A stretch of DNA of 43,395 bases from Sulfurimonas sp. GTDB lineage: Bacteria; Campylobacterota; Campylobacteria; Campylobacterales; Sulfurimonadaceae. Shown here piece by piece: positions 1 to 8,420 of the stretch. The notes under the pieces were generated by a model. It searched no databases. It had not been told where the DNA came from and saw only the letters and a program-made list of their open reading frames with translations. A program made the position numbers and the translations under genes. The stretch's first letter is position 1, and every line of letters starts with the position of its first letter. The stretch is taken from the NCBI RefSeq assembly GCF_023229105.1, contig NZ_JALNZY010000008.1, forward strand, positions 1 to 43,395, read 5' to 3'.

Positions 1-64
1 ACATGAGATTGAGGAGATCTGAGTTTAGTGTTATTATATTGAGTTTGTATTGTTGATGTTACAT

Positions 65-1888
65 TCATGATTTATCCTTTGTATTCATTTCATCAAGTAC
101 AGAGTTGTCAAATATTTTATCTCCGTATTTCTCTAAAATCTCTTTAGCGTATATAGCGTTGTCATATTTTGTTTGAAAACTACTTTTAAAATTTTCGTTG
201 AACTTACCATCTTCATTTCGCCAGTCATACCAATCTTTACCGTTTTCGCTCTCGTAAGCTCTATCTTTAAGCTCGGCTAGTTTTGTATCTACTATATCTT
301 CATTTTCAAGTAAAAATGAATAAAGTTCTATATCATATAAAATTCTCGACTTAACTCCAACAGAGTCATTTCCATAAGTGTCTAAGTAAGCATCACTCCA
401 AAAATTATGCTCAAAACCATAATCACTTAGATTTATCTGTTTGTCATAGTCTATCTCCTCTTCTGCTATCTCTGTTGCTGCTTCTATGTCTTCAGGTAAG
501 CCTGAGAAGAACATCAGAGAAAAACTTTGAGCTTGATTACCACCAAATGTAGATAGTAAACTACTTGCCTTTGCGGTCGCCTCGCCAATACTCAAACCAC
601 TCTCAAGTCCCTCATAAACTGCAAAATTATACGCTTTACTTGACTCTTTTGAAGCTGCCATAAAACCTCCAGTGGACATATCTAAGTCATGTTTTTCTCT
701 TAAGTATTTATTGTAAGCTTGATAATCCCAAAACATCTCTTCAAAGGCTTCTTTGTCCTGCTGTGTTCCACCCATATAAGCTTTTTCTCTCATCGCTCCA
801 AACTCTGGAAACTGAGCGTTTAGTTCTTGCCCTATTTTATCGGCTTTTTCGGTTGTGTAGTTAGAGTAGATCGGAGTAAAAACATCTTTATACTTCTCAT
901 AATGTTCATACTCTTTTTGGAAGTAAGGCTCATGTTTTGCCAAAGATGCAGCTCTTTGTTCTTCAAACATTCCCTCGTAAGCGATTCCGCCCTGCCCGGG
1001 CATCGCTCTATACTCCGCTATAATCTCCTCAGGAGTTCTTGTCTCTACTTTTGTACTTTTTATAGCTACTGCTAGTGGTTCTTCTTTTACTTCGTTTTTA
1101 TTCTCTTTTATTTCTTGTTTTATCTCTAATTCTTCTGCGGTGCTTAGTTTCTGGGCTTTAGCTTCAACTTCTTCTATGGCATTTTGTAAAGCTTCCCTTA
1201 AACGCTCTAACGATTTAATAAGTTCAGGAGATGAATATCCCCCATCAGTTGAATTTATTTTCGCATCTACTTCATCTAAAACATCCAATACACTAAGAGT
1301 TTTTGGGCTATATGGTTTAGATAGTGTTTCATTTATAAAAGCTCTTATATCAAACGAGGCACTCTCTTGCATCTTATCTATTTGAGCATCAGACATTTGA
1401 CTTAAGTGACTAGCTATTTGACGGTTATTGAATTCTTCATTTAAACTCATGGTCATTACACTTATACCCATTAAGTCATCACCCATGGCGTTTAAAGCCT
1501 TGACCCAAGCCTTTTTTGCTTCATCATCCATATGCTCGGGAATATGTGCTAAAGTTTTTGCCGCACCACGCATAACAGCGCCATCGCCATTAAAATCATA
1601 CTTTTCATAATCATGAACTAGTAAATTATAAGCACCCTCATCACTCAAACTCCCTACATCTATAGCATCAGCCAAACCCTCAAACTTTTGTAAAGTTCTA
1701 AGTTCATCGCGTGATAATTCACTAAGAAACTCTTTTGCATCTGAGAGTTTTACATCTGCTTCTTTTGCTTGTGCATAGATAACTTCAAATTTATCTTCAA
1801 AGGGTTTTTGATTTTCTCTAACTCTGTTGTATAGATTCAAATCTTTTACTATATTTACATGATTAATATAATCTATTGAATTTTCCAC
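65..1888 (-). CDS. Uncharacterised acidic 607-aa protein
   Basis: I do not recognise this family. The protein is hydrophilic and acidic, with no signal peptide or membrane segment, so it is probably cytoplasmic. The middle (about residues 225-290) is rich in Glu, Lys and Ala and probably forms a coiled coil or linker, separating two mostly helical halves. One loop resembles an EF-hand start (D98-x-N100-x-D102-G103), but the acidic residue expected at loop position 12 is Ala, so calcium binding is doubtful. The start is GTG at 1888, preceded by AAGGA at a 6-7 base distance. A possible -10 (TATAAC) lies at 1926-1931. It is transcribed divergently from tgt, with no neighbour on its own strand to suggest a role. 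The gene is real by length and clean reading frame; its function is unknown. Confidence 0.8.
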   Translation of the reverse strand: MENSIDYINHVNIVKDLNLYNRVRENQKPFEDKFEVIYAQAKEADVKLSDAKEFLSELSRDELRTLQKFEGLADAIDVGSLSDEGAYNLLVHDYEKYDFNGDGAVMRGAAKTLAHIPEHMDDEAKKAWVKALNAMGDDLMGISVMTMSLNEEFNNRQIASHLSQMSDAQIDKMQESASFDIRAFINETLSKPYSPKTLSVLDVLDEVDAKINSTDGGYSSPELIKSLERLREALQNAIEEVEAKAQKLSTAEELEIKQEIKENKNEVKEEPLAVAIKSTKVETRTPEEIIAEYRAMPGQGGIAYEGMFEEQRAASLAKHEPYFQKEYEHYEKYKDVFTPIYSNYTTEKADKIGQELNAQFPEFGAMREKAYMGGTQQDKEAFEEMFWDYQAYNKYLREKHDLDMSTGGFMAASKESSKAYNFAVYEGLESGLSIGEATAKASSLLSTFGGNQAQSFSLMFFSGLPEDIEAATEIAEEEIDYDKQINLSDYGFEHNFWSDAYLDTYGNDSVGVKSRILYDIELYSFLLENEDIVDTKLAELKDRAYESENGKDWYDWRNEDGKFNENFKSSFQTKYDNAIYAKEILEKYGDKIFDNSVLDEMNTKDKS

Positions 1889-1925
1889 TTCTTTTCCTTA
1901 AGTATCAATCCTTTGATTTATTTTT

Positions 1926-1931
1926 GTTATA
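1926..1931 (-). promoter_or_regulatory. Putative -10 of the 607-aa gene
   Basis: TATAAC on the minus strand lies 37 bases upstream of the GTG start. No clear -35 is seen, which is usual for Campylobacterota sigma-70 promoters. Confidence 0.4.
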
Positions 1932-1977
1932 TTCAAGCAAAAAACATTCCATTAAGTCTTGTAAAACAACATTTAGA

Positions 1978-1983
1978 TATAAT
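1978..1983 (+). promoter_or_regulatory. -10 box of tgt
   Basis: A perfect TATAAT lies 33 bases upstream of the tgt ATG in AT-rich sequence. It sits back to back with the putative promoter of the 607-aa gene. Confidence 0.6.
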
Positions 1984-2015
1984 TCAATTAAATATTACAT
2001 AGGATATTAACAAGT

Positions 2016-3134
2016 ATGAAATTCACTCTAGATGCTACAAGTAAAAAAGCCCGCGCATGTACAATAACAACCGCCCACTCAACTATTAAAACACCGGTTT
2101 TTATGCCTGTTGGGACTGTAGGGAGCGTTAAGGCTCTTGATATGGAAGATGTTTTAGACCTTCTAGGTGCTGAGATAATCCTTGCAAACACTTACCACAT
2201 GTATCTTCGTCCCGGGGATGAGACGGTTGCCAAAATGGGCAAACTTCATGGCTTTACGACTTACCCTAAGAGTTTTTTAACAGATAGTGGCGGTTTTCAG
2301 GCATTTAGTCTTAGTGACATCTCTAAGGCATCAGAAAATGGCATAGAATTCAGAAGCCACATTGACGGTAGTAAACACTTCTTTACTCCTAAAAAAGTTA
2401 TAGACATCCAGCATAATCTAGGTTCAGACATTATGATGATTTTAGATGATTTAGTTGCACTTCCAGCAACTCAGGAGCGCATTGCTCTAAGCATTGAGAG
2501 AACTACTGCATGGGCGAAAGAATCCATAGATTACTTTAGAGAAAAGCAAAAAGAGGGTGTTGGAGTAGAGCAAAATATCTTTGCAATTATCCAAGGCGGA
2601 ACGGACAAGACTTTTCGTACAAAGAGTGCGACTGAACTCTGCGCGCTTGATTTTGATGGTTTTGCCATCGGAGGTCTTAGTGTCGGCGAAGCAAATCAGG
2701 ACATGTACGATACAGTAGAACATACAGTAAAACATATGCCTAAAGATAAACCTCGCTATCTTATGGGAGTAGGAACTCCTGAGGATTTGCTAGAAAATAT
2801 TGAGCGTGGGATTGACATGTTTGACTGTGTTATGCCGACACGAAACGCAAGAAACGGTACTCTTTTTACATCCTTTGGAAGACTTAACATAAAAGGTGCA
2901 ACATATAAAGAGGACAACTTGCCCGTTGATAGCGAGTGTGAATGTCTTACATGCAAAAGATACTCCAGAGCCTACCTCAACCACCTCTTTCGTGCTCGTG
3001 AGATAACATACTTCAGACTTGCAACTATTCACAATCTTCACTACTATTTAAACTTAATGAGAGAAGCAAGAGAGGCGATTTTGGAAGATAGATTTGGGGA
3101 ATTTAAAGCAGAGTTTTATGCAAAAAGAGGTTAA
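2016..3134 (+). CDS. tgt: Queuine tRNA-ribosyltransferase (TGT)
   Basis: This enzyme exchanges the guanine at the wobble position (G34) of GUN-anticodon tRNAs for preQ1, the base-exchange step of queuosine synthesis. Its 372 aa is the usual bacterial length. The TDSGGFQ motif holds the general acid/base Asp90, and the catalytic nucleophile is Asp270 in a DCVMPTRNARNG-type segment. The zinc site is C308-x-C310-x2-C313 with His323. The GGLSVGE loop for substrate binding is present. The ATG at 2016 is preceded by AGGA (2001-2004) and a good -10. It appears monocistronic. Its stop codon lies inside a hairpin shared with the convergent downstream gene. Confidence 0.97.
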   Translation: MKFTLDATSKKARACTITTAHSTIKTPVFMPVGTVGSVKALDMEDVLDLLGAEIILANTYHMYLRPGDETVAKMGKLHGFTTYPKSFLTDSGGFQAFSLSDISKASENGIEFRSHIDGSKHFFTPKKVIDIQHNLGSDIMMILDDLVALPATQERIALSIERTTAWAKESIDYFREKQKEGVGVEQNIFAIIQGGTDKTFRTKSATELCALDFDGFAIGGLSVGEANQDMYDTVEHTVKHMPKDKPRYLMGVGTPEDLLENIERGIDMFDCVMPTRNARNGTLFTSFGRLNIKGATYKEDNLPVDSECECLTCKRYSRAYLNHLFRAREITYFRLATIHNLHYYLNLMREAREAILEDRFGEFKAEFYAKRG

Positions 3135-3158
3135 TCCATCAAAAAGATGATGGATTAA
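3131..3158. terminator. Bidirectional terminator containing both stop codons
   Basis: A perfect 11-bp inverted repeat (arms 3131-3141 and 3148-3158, loop of 6) has T-rich sequence beyond both arms. The tgt stop (3132-3134) and the minus-strand stop of the DUF465-type gene (3155-3157) each lie within one arm, so the last codons and the terminator share bases. Confidence 0.75.
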
Positions 3159-3391
3159 AGATTGTGCTCTTTTTTATATTTTATAAGAATACCGTACGCC
3201 TCATCTTTTAACAATAGTTTCTCTTTTTTAAGAGTCTCTACCTCTTTATCAGTTAGTATGACATCACCTTTTTCAGCTTTTACAATTTTATCATCAAGCT
3301 CGTTGTGCTTGTTGAAAATTCTCAAAAAGTGAGCATTCTCAGCTCCCGTTTCTTTCATATGTGTAATAATATCTCGATATTCATGTAACAT
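3155..3391 (-). CDS. Small DUF465/YdcH-type protein
   Basis: A 78-aa, highly charged, all-helical protein with no signal peptide. Its opening (MLHEYRD, then HFLRIFNKHNELDDKI) and its two-helix layout with a LKKEKLLLKDE-type segment match the small DUF465/YdcH family, which is widespread in Proteobacteria and of unknown function. The ATG at 3391 has an excellent AAGGAG ribosome site 5-6 bases upstream. It is convergent with tgt and lies 36 bases downstream of the dihydroorotase-like gene on the same strand, so the two may be co-transcribed. The family call rests on recalled motif shape. Confidence 0.75.
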   Translation of the reverse strand: MLHEYRDIITHMKETGAENAHFLRIFNKHNELDDKIVKAEKGDVILTDKEVETLKKEKLLLKDEAYGILIKYKKEHNL

Positions 3392-3427
3392 TTTGACTCC
3401 TTATTTTTTTTGAATTCTAGCATATAG

Positions 3428-4624
3428 TTAGTTAAAAATCTTCTCAACTTCGCCGTAGAGTTCTTCCCCGCAGTACAAAGAGAGCTTTTCTTCCATTATA
3501 ACTTTTTTATTTGGATTAAAAAGCATTGCACTTACTCTCTCTTTGGTTTTTATCTCGCCTGCGCTTTGCCCAATAGCGTTAGCGGGATTTTTCACGCAGA
3601 GCCTTATAAGTTCTTGCATAGGTATGATACCGCTCTTTATGAGTTTCGTGTAGTAAACACTCATGGCATTTTTAAGACCTTCGCACCCATAAGCTGCATC
3701 ATAAAAAGCAACCTCTTTATTTAGTGGAGAACTTGGTTGATGAAGAGTTGTCAATATATCTATTTTACCACTCTTTAGAGCCTCTTGCAAAAGTTGTAAA
3801 TCCTCTTTTGAAGCAAGCGGGGGATTTAGCTTTGCAGCGGTATTAAAATTTTTACAAGCTTCATCCGAGTTGCTAAGATGATGGATAGATACCTCACATG
3901 CAACATTTACGCCATCTTGCTTTGCCTTGTTTATAAGATAAATAGAACGAGGAGAAGCGATTGATTTGAAAAGTATCTTTATCTTAAAGTGTCTTGCTAT
4001 CTCTATCATGCGTGAGACATGCAAAACTTCGCTCAAGTCAGGTATGCCGGCAAGTCCTAGTTTTGAGCTAACATCACCTTCTAGCATCACGCCGCTATTT
4101 ATAAGAGAGTTATCCTCCGCCTTGCAAAGGAGCGTTATCCCGTACATCTGACAATACTGCGCTATTTTTATAACAACATCATTCTTTGCAATGGTGCTCA
4201 TATAAGGCGCAATAGCTCCACGCTTTAGTAAAATAGCAATATTACTAAGCGTGTTATCCTCCTTTAGAGTGTTTAGCATCAAATCGACCTTTGCACCGCT
4301 TAACGCATGCAATCCATTTTGAGCAAACTCTAAAACTATCTCGTTATCTATTGCAGGAGTGCTCTGGGCATTTAACACAACATGCCCTATACCGCCCAAA
4401 AGTGCCTCCTCTGAGAGAGCTTTAATGTTTTTTGCATTAAGAGAAGAGTCTTGAACCCTTACATTTATATCCACTAAAAGAGGGAGAAAATATAGCCCTG
4501 TGGCATCTATAGTTTCCTTACAAAAAAGGTCTGCACCTATCTCTGTAATCATGCCCTCTTCTATACGGATATCAACCTCTCTTTGCCCATTTACGTCACA
4601 AACTGTTGAATTTTTTATTACCAT
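3428..4624 (-). CDS. Dihydroorotase-like protein, probably non-catalytic (PyrC'/PyrC2 type)
   Basis: This 398-aa protein follows type I dihydroorotase along its whole length (amidohydrolase fold, pyrimidine pathway), with NPPLAS, CEVSIHHLSNSD and a C-terminal NPANAIG segment. The catalytic elements are changed. The metal-binding H-x-H in the usual D-x-H-x-H motif is N54-V-R56 here. The His of the HAED motif is Lys (CKAED). The catalytic Asp of the usual TDHAPH motif is replaced in TTLHQPSS. It is therefore unlikely to hydrolyse dihydroorotate. In other bacteria inactive PyrC' proteins act as structural partners of aspartate carbamoyltransferase (PyrB), and that is the best guess here. The ATG at 4624 has AAAGG 8 bases upstream. 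Active PyrC would have to be encoded elsewhere. Confidence 0.85.
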   Translation of the reverse strand: MVIKNSTVCDVNGQREVDIRIEEGMITEIGADLFCKETIDATGLYFLPLLVDINVRVQDSSLNAKNIKALSEEALLGGIGHVVLNAQSTPAIDNEIVLEFAQNGLHALSGAKVDLMLNTLKEDNTLSNIAILLKRGAIAPYMSTIAKNDVVIKIAQYCQMYGITLLCKAEDNSLINSGVMLEGDVSSKLGLAGIPDLSEVLHVSRMIEIARHFKIKILFKSIASPRSIYLINKAKQDGVNVACEVSIHHLSNSDEACKNFNTAAKLNPPLASKEDLQLLQEALKSGKIDILTTLHQPSSPLNKEVAFYDAAYGCEGLKNAMSVYYTKLIKSGIIPMQELIRLCVKNPANAIGQSAGEIKTKERVSAMLFNPNKKVIMEEKLSLYCGEELYGEVEKIFN

Positions 4625-4712
4625 CGCTTGAACCTTTGATTTGATAATGAAATTGTAGTCGATTCTCCCTTATAAATAAGATTGATTTTACGACCTTTTA
4701 ATCAATTTTGGT

Positions 4713-4718
4713 TATACT
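4713..4718 (+). promoter_or_regulatory. -10 box for the hybrid kinase and downstream lipid A operon
   Basis: TATACT lies 34 bases upstream of the TTG start at 4753. It is the only convincing promoter I see ahead of the six-gene run that ends at 11156. Confidence 0.5.
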
Positions 4719-4752
4719 AAATCCGACATATATTTTGCAAATAAGGTAACTA

Positions 4753-6972
4753 TTGATACACTCTTTGAAAATAATCAAAATACTTATTATACTTATATTT
4801 TTATCTATATATTCTAGTGTCTATATTACCACTACAGCAGATAAAAACTCCCGTCTAAAACTTCTTTTAAATCAAGAAGTTGAGAATCTAACAAACAGCT
4901 ATGAAGTAACAAAGGATAGATACGACGATATATCCAAGATTATAAACCAAGAAGTTTTTAACAGCAACAAAGTTCTAGAACTTTTTTACAATGCAGAAAA
5001 TACAAAAGATGAAAATGAGCGCAATATACTTCGTGCAATTCTCTACCGGGAACTTTTGCCTCACTTTAAAAATCTTCAAGAGACGGGGATAAATATTATC
5101 CATTTTGTCTTTAGAGACAACAAATCATTTCTAAGAGTTCATGAAAAGGATGTATATGGGGATGATCTCTCGCATACCCGTCCCTCTATTGCACATGTAA
5201 ACGAAACACACAAACCTATAAGCGGCTTTGAACAAAATAGTCAAACGCACGCTTTTAGCAATATTTTTCCGCTCTTTTATAACAATGAATTTATAGGAAG
5301 CGCAGAGGTCTCTTTTTCATCACAGAGTATGCAAAAAGCAATGCTAGAGCTTCATTATACATACACAAATTTTATAATTAAAAAAAGCGTTTTTGACTCA
5401 TATCTTTATAAAAATGACTTTTTTGCACACTATATCCATAGCGTTGAACACGAAGATTTTGTTTTATTAAAAACAGATAACAATAAAAAAAATATAGCTG
5501 TCAAAAATATACTCTCAGATAAAAAATTAAAAGCAGATGTAGTTAAAAATATTGAGCATCAAAACCCTTTTTCACTCTATACTCACCACCTTGATGACTT
5601 CTACATTATTTCATTTTTACCCATTAAAGATATAGAAAAAAAAGAGACTTTAGCATATCTAATCTCCTATAAAAAAAACAGATATATCTATGACATGACG
5701 CACGAATATCTTATAGTAAACAGTGTGGCATTTTTTGGTTTATTAATCCTCTTTATTGTTGTTTATTTCAACATAAAACAGCGCATCAACCTAGAGATGA
5801 TAGTAAGCGAAAGAACGCAGGAGCTTGAGAGTGAAAAAACTATAGCTCAAAACGCAACAGAAGCAAAGTCTCAATTTTTGGCAAATATGTCACATGAAAT
5901 CCGAACACCAATGAATGGGATTATAGGGATAACTCATCTGCTTTTTAAAACCGGCTTAAACGAAAAGCAAATAGATTATCTTACAAAAATTGATGACTCG
6001 GCAAAATCACTTCTAAATATTATTAACGATATTTTAGATCTCTCAAAGATAGAAGCAGGAAAATTAACTATTGAGAGTGTGGAGTTTAATCTCAAAAAAG
6101 CAATAAGTCAGACTTTAGCTCCCCTAGAGATAATCGCGAATCAAAAACATATAAAAATCACAATTGAGTATGCTAATAATGTAGGAGATTTTTTCATAGG
6201 AGATAGCTTGAGAATCTCTCAGGTTTTAACAAATCTTATAGGAAATGCAATTAAATTTACACATAATCAGGGCAACATAAATATCTATGTTTCAAAGATT
6301 GATGACTCCGTATATAGATTTAAAATTCAAGATTCTGGAATAGGTCTTAGCGAAAAAGAGCAAAAAAAACTCTTTAAACCATTCTCGCAAGCTGATGAGA
6401 GCACTACAAGAAAATATGGTGGAACTGGACTCGGTCTGGTAATCTCAAAACAGCTTGTAGAGTTAATGAGTGGCAAGATTTGGGTTGAGAGCAAGGAGGG
6501 GTTAGGAAGCAGTTTTTTCTTTGATATCAAACTAAAAGAGATAAGCTTACCTAAAGTGAAAAATGAAGTCAAAAAGATAGAACATAACAAAAATTTCATA
6601 AAAGCAAAAAAAATACTTATAGTTGAGGATAACGTCACAAATCAACTTGTTCTGCTTGGTCTTTTAGAAGATTATGTAGAAAAAATTGATGTAGCAAAAA
6701 ACGGCAAAGAGGCGGTTGAGATGTATGAAAAAGGCAAATATGAGCTTATTTTTATGGACCTGCAGATGCCTGTTATGGATGGATATGAGGCAACTAAAAT
6801 CATTAGAGCAATGGATGAAAAGATTCCTATCATTGCGCTAACAGCAAATGCCATGAGCGAAGAGATGCAAAGAACAAAGGCTCTTGGAATGAACGGACAT
6901 CTTGTTAAACCCATAAATTTAGAAAAACTTTTTGATACTTTATTTAAACATATTAACTCAAATACGAAATAA
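4753..6972 (+). CDS. Hybrid sensor histidine kinase (Cache-type sensor, HisKA, HATPase, REC)
   Basis: A 739-aa inner-membrane sensor. A first TM segment (about residues 5-22) and a second (about 321-340) flank a periplasmic domain of about 290 residues. That domain contains the INIIHFVFRDNKSFLRVH-type stretch seen in epsilonproteobacterial Cache sensors. Next come a short coiled-coil linker, HisKA with phospho-accepting His381 in the SHEIRTPMNG box, an HATPase domain with N, G1 (DSGIGLS) and G2 (GGTGLGL) boxes, and a C-terminal receiver with phospho-acceptor Asp669 (MDLQMPVMDGYEA). No output domain follows, so phosphate must pass to another protein. The start is TTG at 4753 with AAGGT 5 bases upstream. 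Only 30 bases separate it from the cytochrome gene, suggesting one transcript. The ligand is unknown. Confidence 0.95.
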   Translation: MIHSLKIIKILIILIFLSIYSSVYITTTADKNSRLKLLLNQEVENLTNSYEVTKDRYDDISKIINQEVFNSNKVLELFYNAENTKDENERNILRAILYRELLPHFKNLQETGINIIHFVFRDNKSFLRVHEKDVYGDDLSHTRPSIAHVNETHKPISGFEQNSQTHAFSNIFPLFYNNEFIGSAEVSFSSQSMQKAMLELHYTYTNFIIKKSVFDSYLYKNDFFAHYIHSVEHEDFVLLKTDNNKKNIAVKNILSDKKLKADVVKNIEHQNPFSLYTHHLDDFYIISFLPIKDIEKKETLAYLISYKKNRYIYDMTHEYLIVNSVAFFGLLILFIVVYFNIKQRINLEMIVSERTQELESEKTIAQNATEAKSQFLANMSHEIRTPMNGIIGITHLLFKTGLNEKQIDYLTKIDDSAKSLLNIINDILDLSKIEAGKLTIESVEFNLKKAISQTLAPLEIIANQKHIKITIEYANNVGDFFIGDSLRISQVLTNLIGNAIKFTHNQGNINIYVSKIDDSVYRFKIQDSGIGLSEKEQKKLFKPFSQADESTTRKYGGTGLGLVISKQLVELMSGKIWVESKEGLGSSFFFDIKLKEISLPKVKNEVKKIEHNKNFIKAKKILIVEDNVTNQLVLLGLLEDYVEKIDVAKNGKEAVEMYEKGKYELIFMDLQMPVMDGYEATKIIRAMDEKIPIIALTANAMSEEMQRTKALGMNGHLVKPINLEKLFDTLFKHINSNTK

Positions 6973-7002
6973 TTTTATTCTAAGAAAGCACGGGAGAGAG
7001 TA

Positions 7003-7368
7003 TTGAAAATAATATTTTTATATATAATGTCATTTTTACTTTTAAATGCACAAAGCGACAGATATGAGCTGGGAAAAGAGCTATATATTAAAAATGGCTG
7101 CTATAGTTGCCATGGGATGAAGCTAGAAGGTCTTCACCAATATCCATATCTTGCAAATCGAGCAAAAGGTTACATGGTGCACAAACTAAAGAGATTTCGC
7201 TCAAAACTATCAGACAACCAGCAGCAAGAGATGATGATACCCTTTGCAGTAGGCTTGAGCGATGAAGATATAGAGAATCTCTCAATATACATAAATGAAT
7301 TTGTAGAAGAAAAAAACAAAGAGAGGTATGATGACAGTTATCAAATCCATGGAGACGGTGATTCATGA
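7003..7368 (+). CDS. Small periplasmic c-type cytochrome
   Basis: A 121-aa protein with an N-terminal signal peptide (about residues 1-16, ending LLLNAQS) and one haem-attachment motif C33-Y-S-C36-H37. Met77 or Met78 (MMIPFA) is the likely distal ligand, so this is a class I mono-haem cytochrome c. The C-terminal tail is charged (EEKNKERYDD). The TTG start at 7003 follows GGGAG by 6 bases. The stop overlaps the lpxB start (ATGA), so the two are translationally coupled. Its place between a sensor kinase and lipid A genes is unusual. It may carry electrons for a periplasmic enzyme or the respiratory chain; the partner is not visible here. Confidence 0.9.
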   Translation: MKIIFLYIMSFLLLNAQSDRYELGKELYIKNGCYSCHGMKLEGLHQYPYLANRAKGYMVHKLKRFRSKLSDNQQQEMMIPFAVGLSDEDIENLSIYINEFVEEKNKERYDDSYQIHGDGDS

Positions 7369-8420
7369 AGATTTTAGTTAGCGCACTGGAGCACTCGGCA
7401 AATATCCATCTTAAATCCCTGAAAAAAGAGTTAAGCGATAGTGTGGAGTTTATAGGTATATTTGACAGAGAGCTTGGAGAGAGCATAATTGATTTGAGAA
7501 GTTTGGCGATAATGGGCTTTGTTGATGCTATAAAGAAGTTAAGGTTTTTTTTAAAACTAAACAATCAAATGGTCAAGTTGGCAAAAGATGCTGATAAGGT
7601 TCTACTGATAGACTCCTCAGGATTTAATCTCCCACTTGCCAAAAAAATCAAAAAAAAGTACCCAGACAAAGAGATAATCTACTACATTCTGCCACAAGCA
7701 TGGGCTTGGAAAAAAAAGAGGATTCAGGTACTTGAAAAAACAATAGACCGCCTAGCCTCAATCCTTCCGTTTGAAAAAGGGTACTACTCAAAAAATGCAC
7801 CAATTGAGTATGTCGGGCATCCTCTACTAGATCAGATAAAAGAGTTTAAAGGGAGCCTAAATGATGAGAAAAAAAGTATAGTATTTATGCCAGGTAGCAG
7901 AAAAGCAGAGATAAAAAAGCTTCTTCCTGTTTTTAAAAATGTTCAAAAAAAGCTAGATATTGAAGCCATAATTATTATCCCAAAACACTTCTCTGAAGAA
8001 GAGATAAAAGAAGTTTATGGTAGCCTTTCAGATTTTAAAATAGCTTATGATGCACACAAAACGCTTTTTGAGGCAGACTTCGCATTTATATGCAGCGGAA
8101 CTGCCACTTTGGAAGCCTCGCTCATTGGAATTCCTTTTGTGTTAACATATATTGCTAAACCACTAGACTACTTTATTGCAAGCAGACTTGTGAAATTGGA
8201 GTATATAGGGCTAGCAAACATAATGTTTTCTAAGTTTAAAAACAGGGCGTTGCATCCGGAGTTTATACAAGAAGAAGTTACTGCCGAAAATCTCATAAAA
8301 GCATATCAAGAGTATGACAGAAGCAGATTTTTAAGTGACTCAAAGGCACTAAGAGAGTATTTAGTTCACGGCAGCTCAAAAAAAGTAGCTGCAATTATAG
8401 AGGAAAAAGATGAAAATTAA
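7365..8420 (+). CDS. lpxB: Lipid-A-disaccharide synthase
   Basis: This glycosyltransferase (GT19) joins UDP-2,3-diacyl-glucosamine and lipid X to form the lipid A disaccharide at the inner face of the cytoplasmic membrane. Recognisable segments are LLIDSSGFNLPLA, YILPQAWAWKKKR, SILPFE, YVGHPLLD, FMPGSRKAEI and SGTATLEASL. The usual N-terminal GE(A/T)SGD is replaced by LEHSANIH, as I recall for Campylobacter LpxB too, so this is a lineage trait. At 351 aa it is slightly shorter than the E. coli enzyme. ATG at 7365 overlaps the cytochrome stop, and its 3' end overlaps the aminotransferase gene by 11 bases, showing tight operon structure. With gnnB and gnnA next to it, its natural substrates probably carry an amide at C3. 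Confidence 0.95.
   Translation: MKILVSALEHSANIHLKSLKKELSDSVEFIGIFDRELGESIIDLRSLAIMGFVDAIKKLRFFLKLNNQMVKLAKDADKVLLIDSSGFNLPLAKKIKKKYPDKEIIYYILPQAWAWKKKRIQVLEKTIDRLASILPFEKGYYSKNAPIEYVGHPLLDQIKEFKGSLNDEKKSIVFMPGSRKAEIKKLLPVFKNVQKKLDIEAIIIIPKHFSEEEIKEVYGSLSDFKIAYDAHKTLFEADFAFICSGTATLEASLIGIPFVLTYIAKPLDYFIASRLVKLEYIGLANIMFSKFKNRALHPEFIQEEVTAENLIKAYQEYDRSRFLSDSKALREYLVHGSSKKVAAIIEEKDEN

Noticed and set aside
7365..7420. LpxB lacking the usual GE(A/T)SGD N-terminal motif
   Set aside because: The LEHSANIH form matches what I recall of Campylobacter LpxB, so it is a lineage feature and not a defect.
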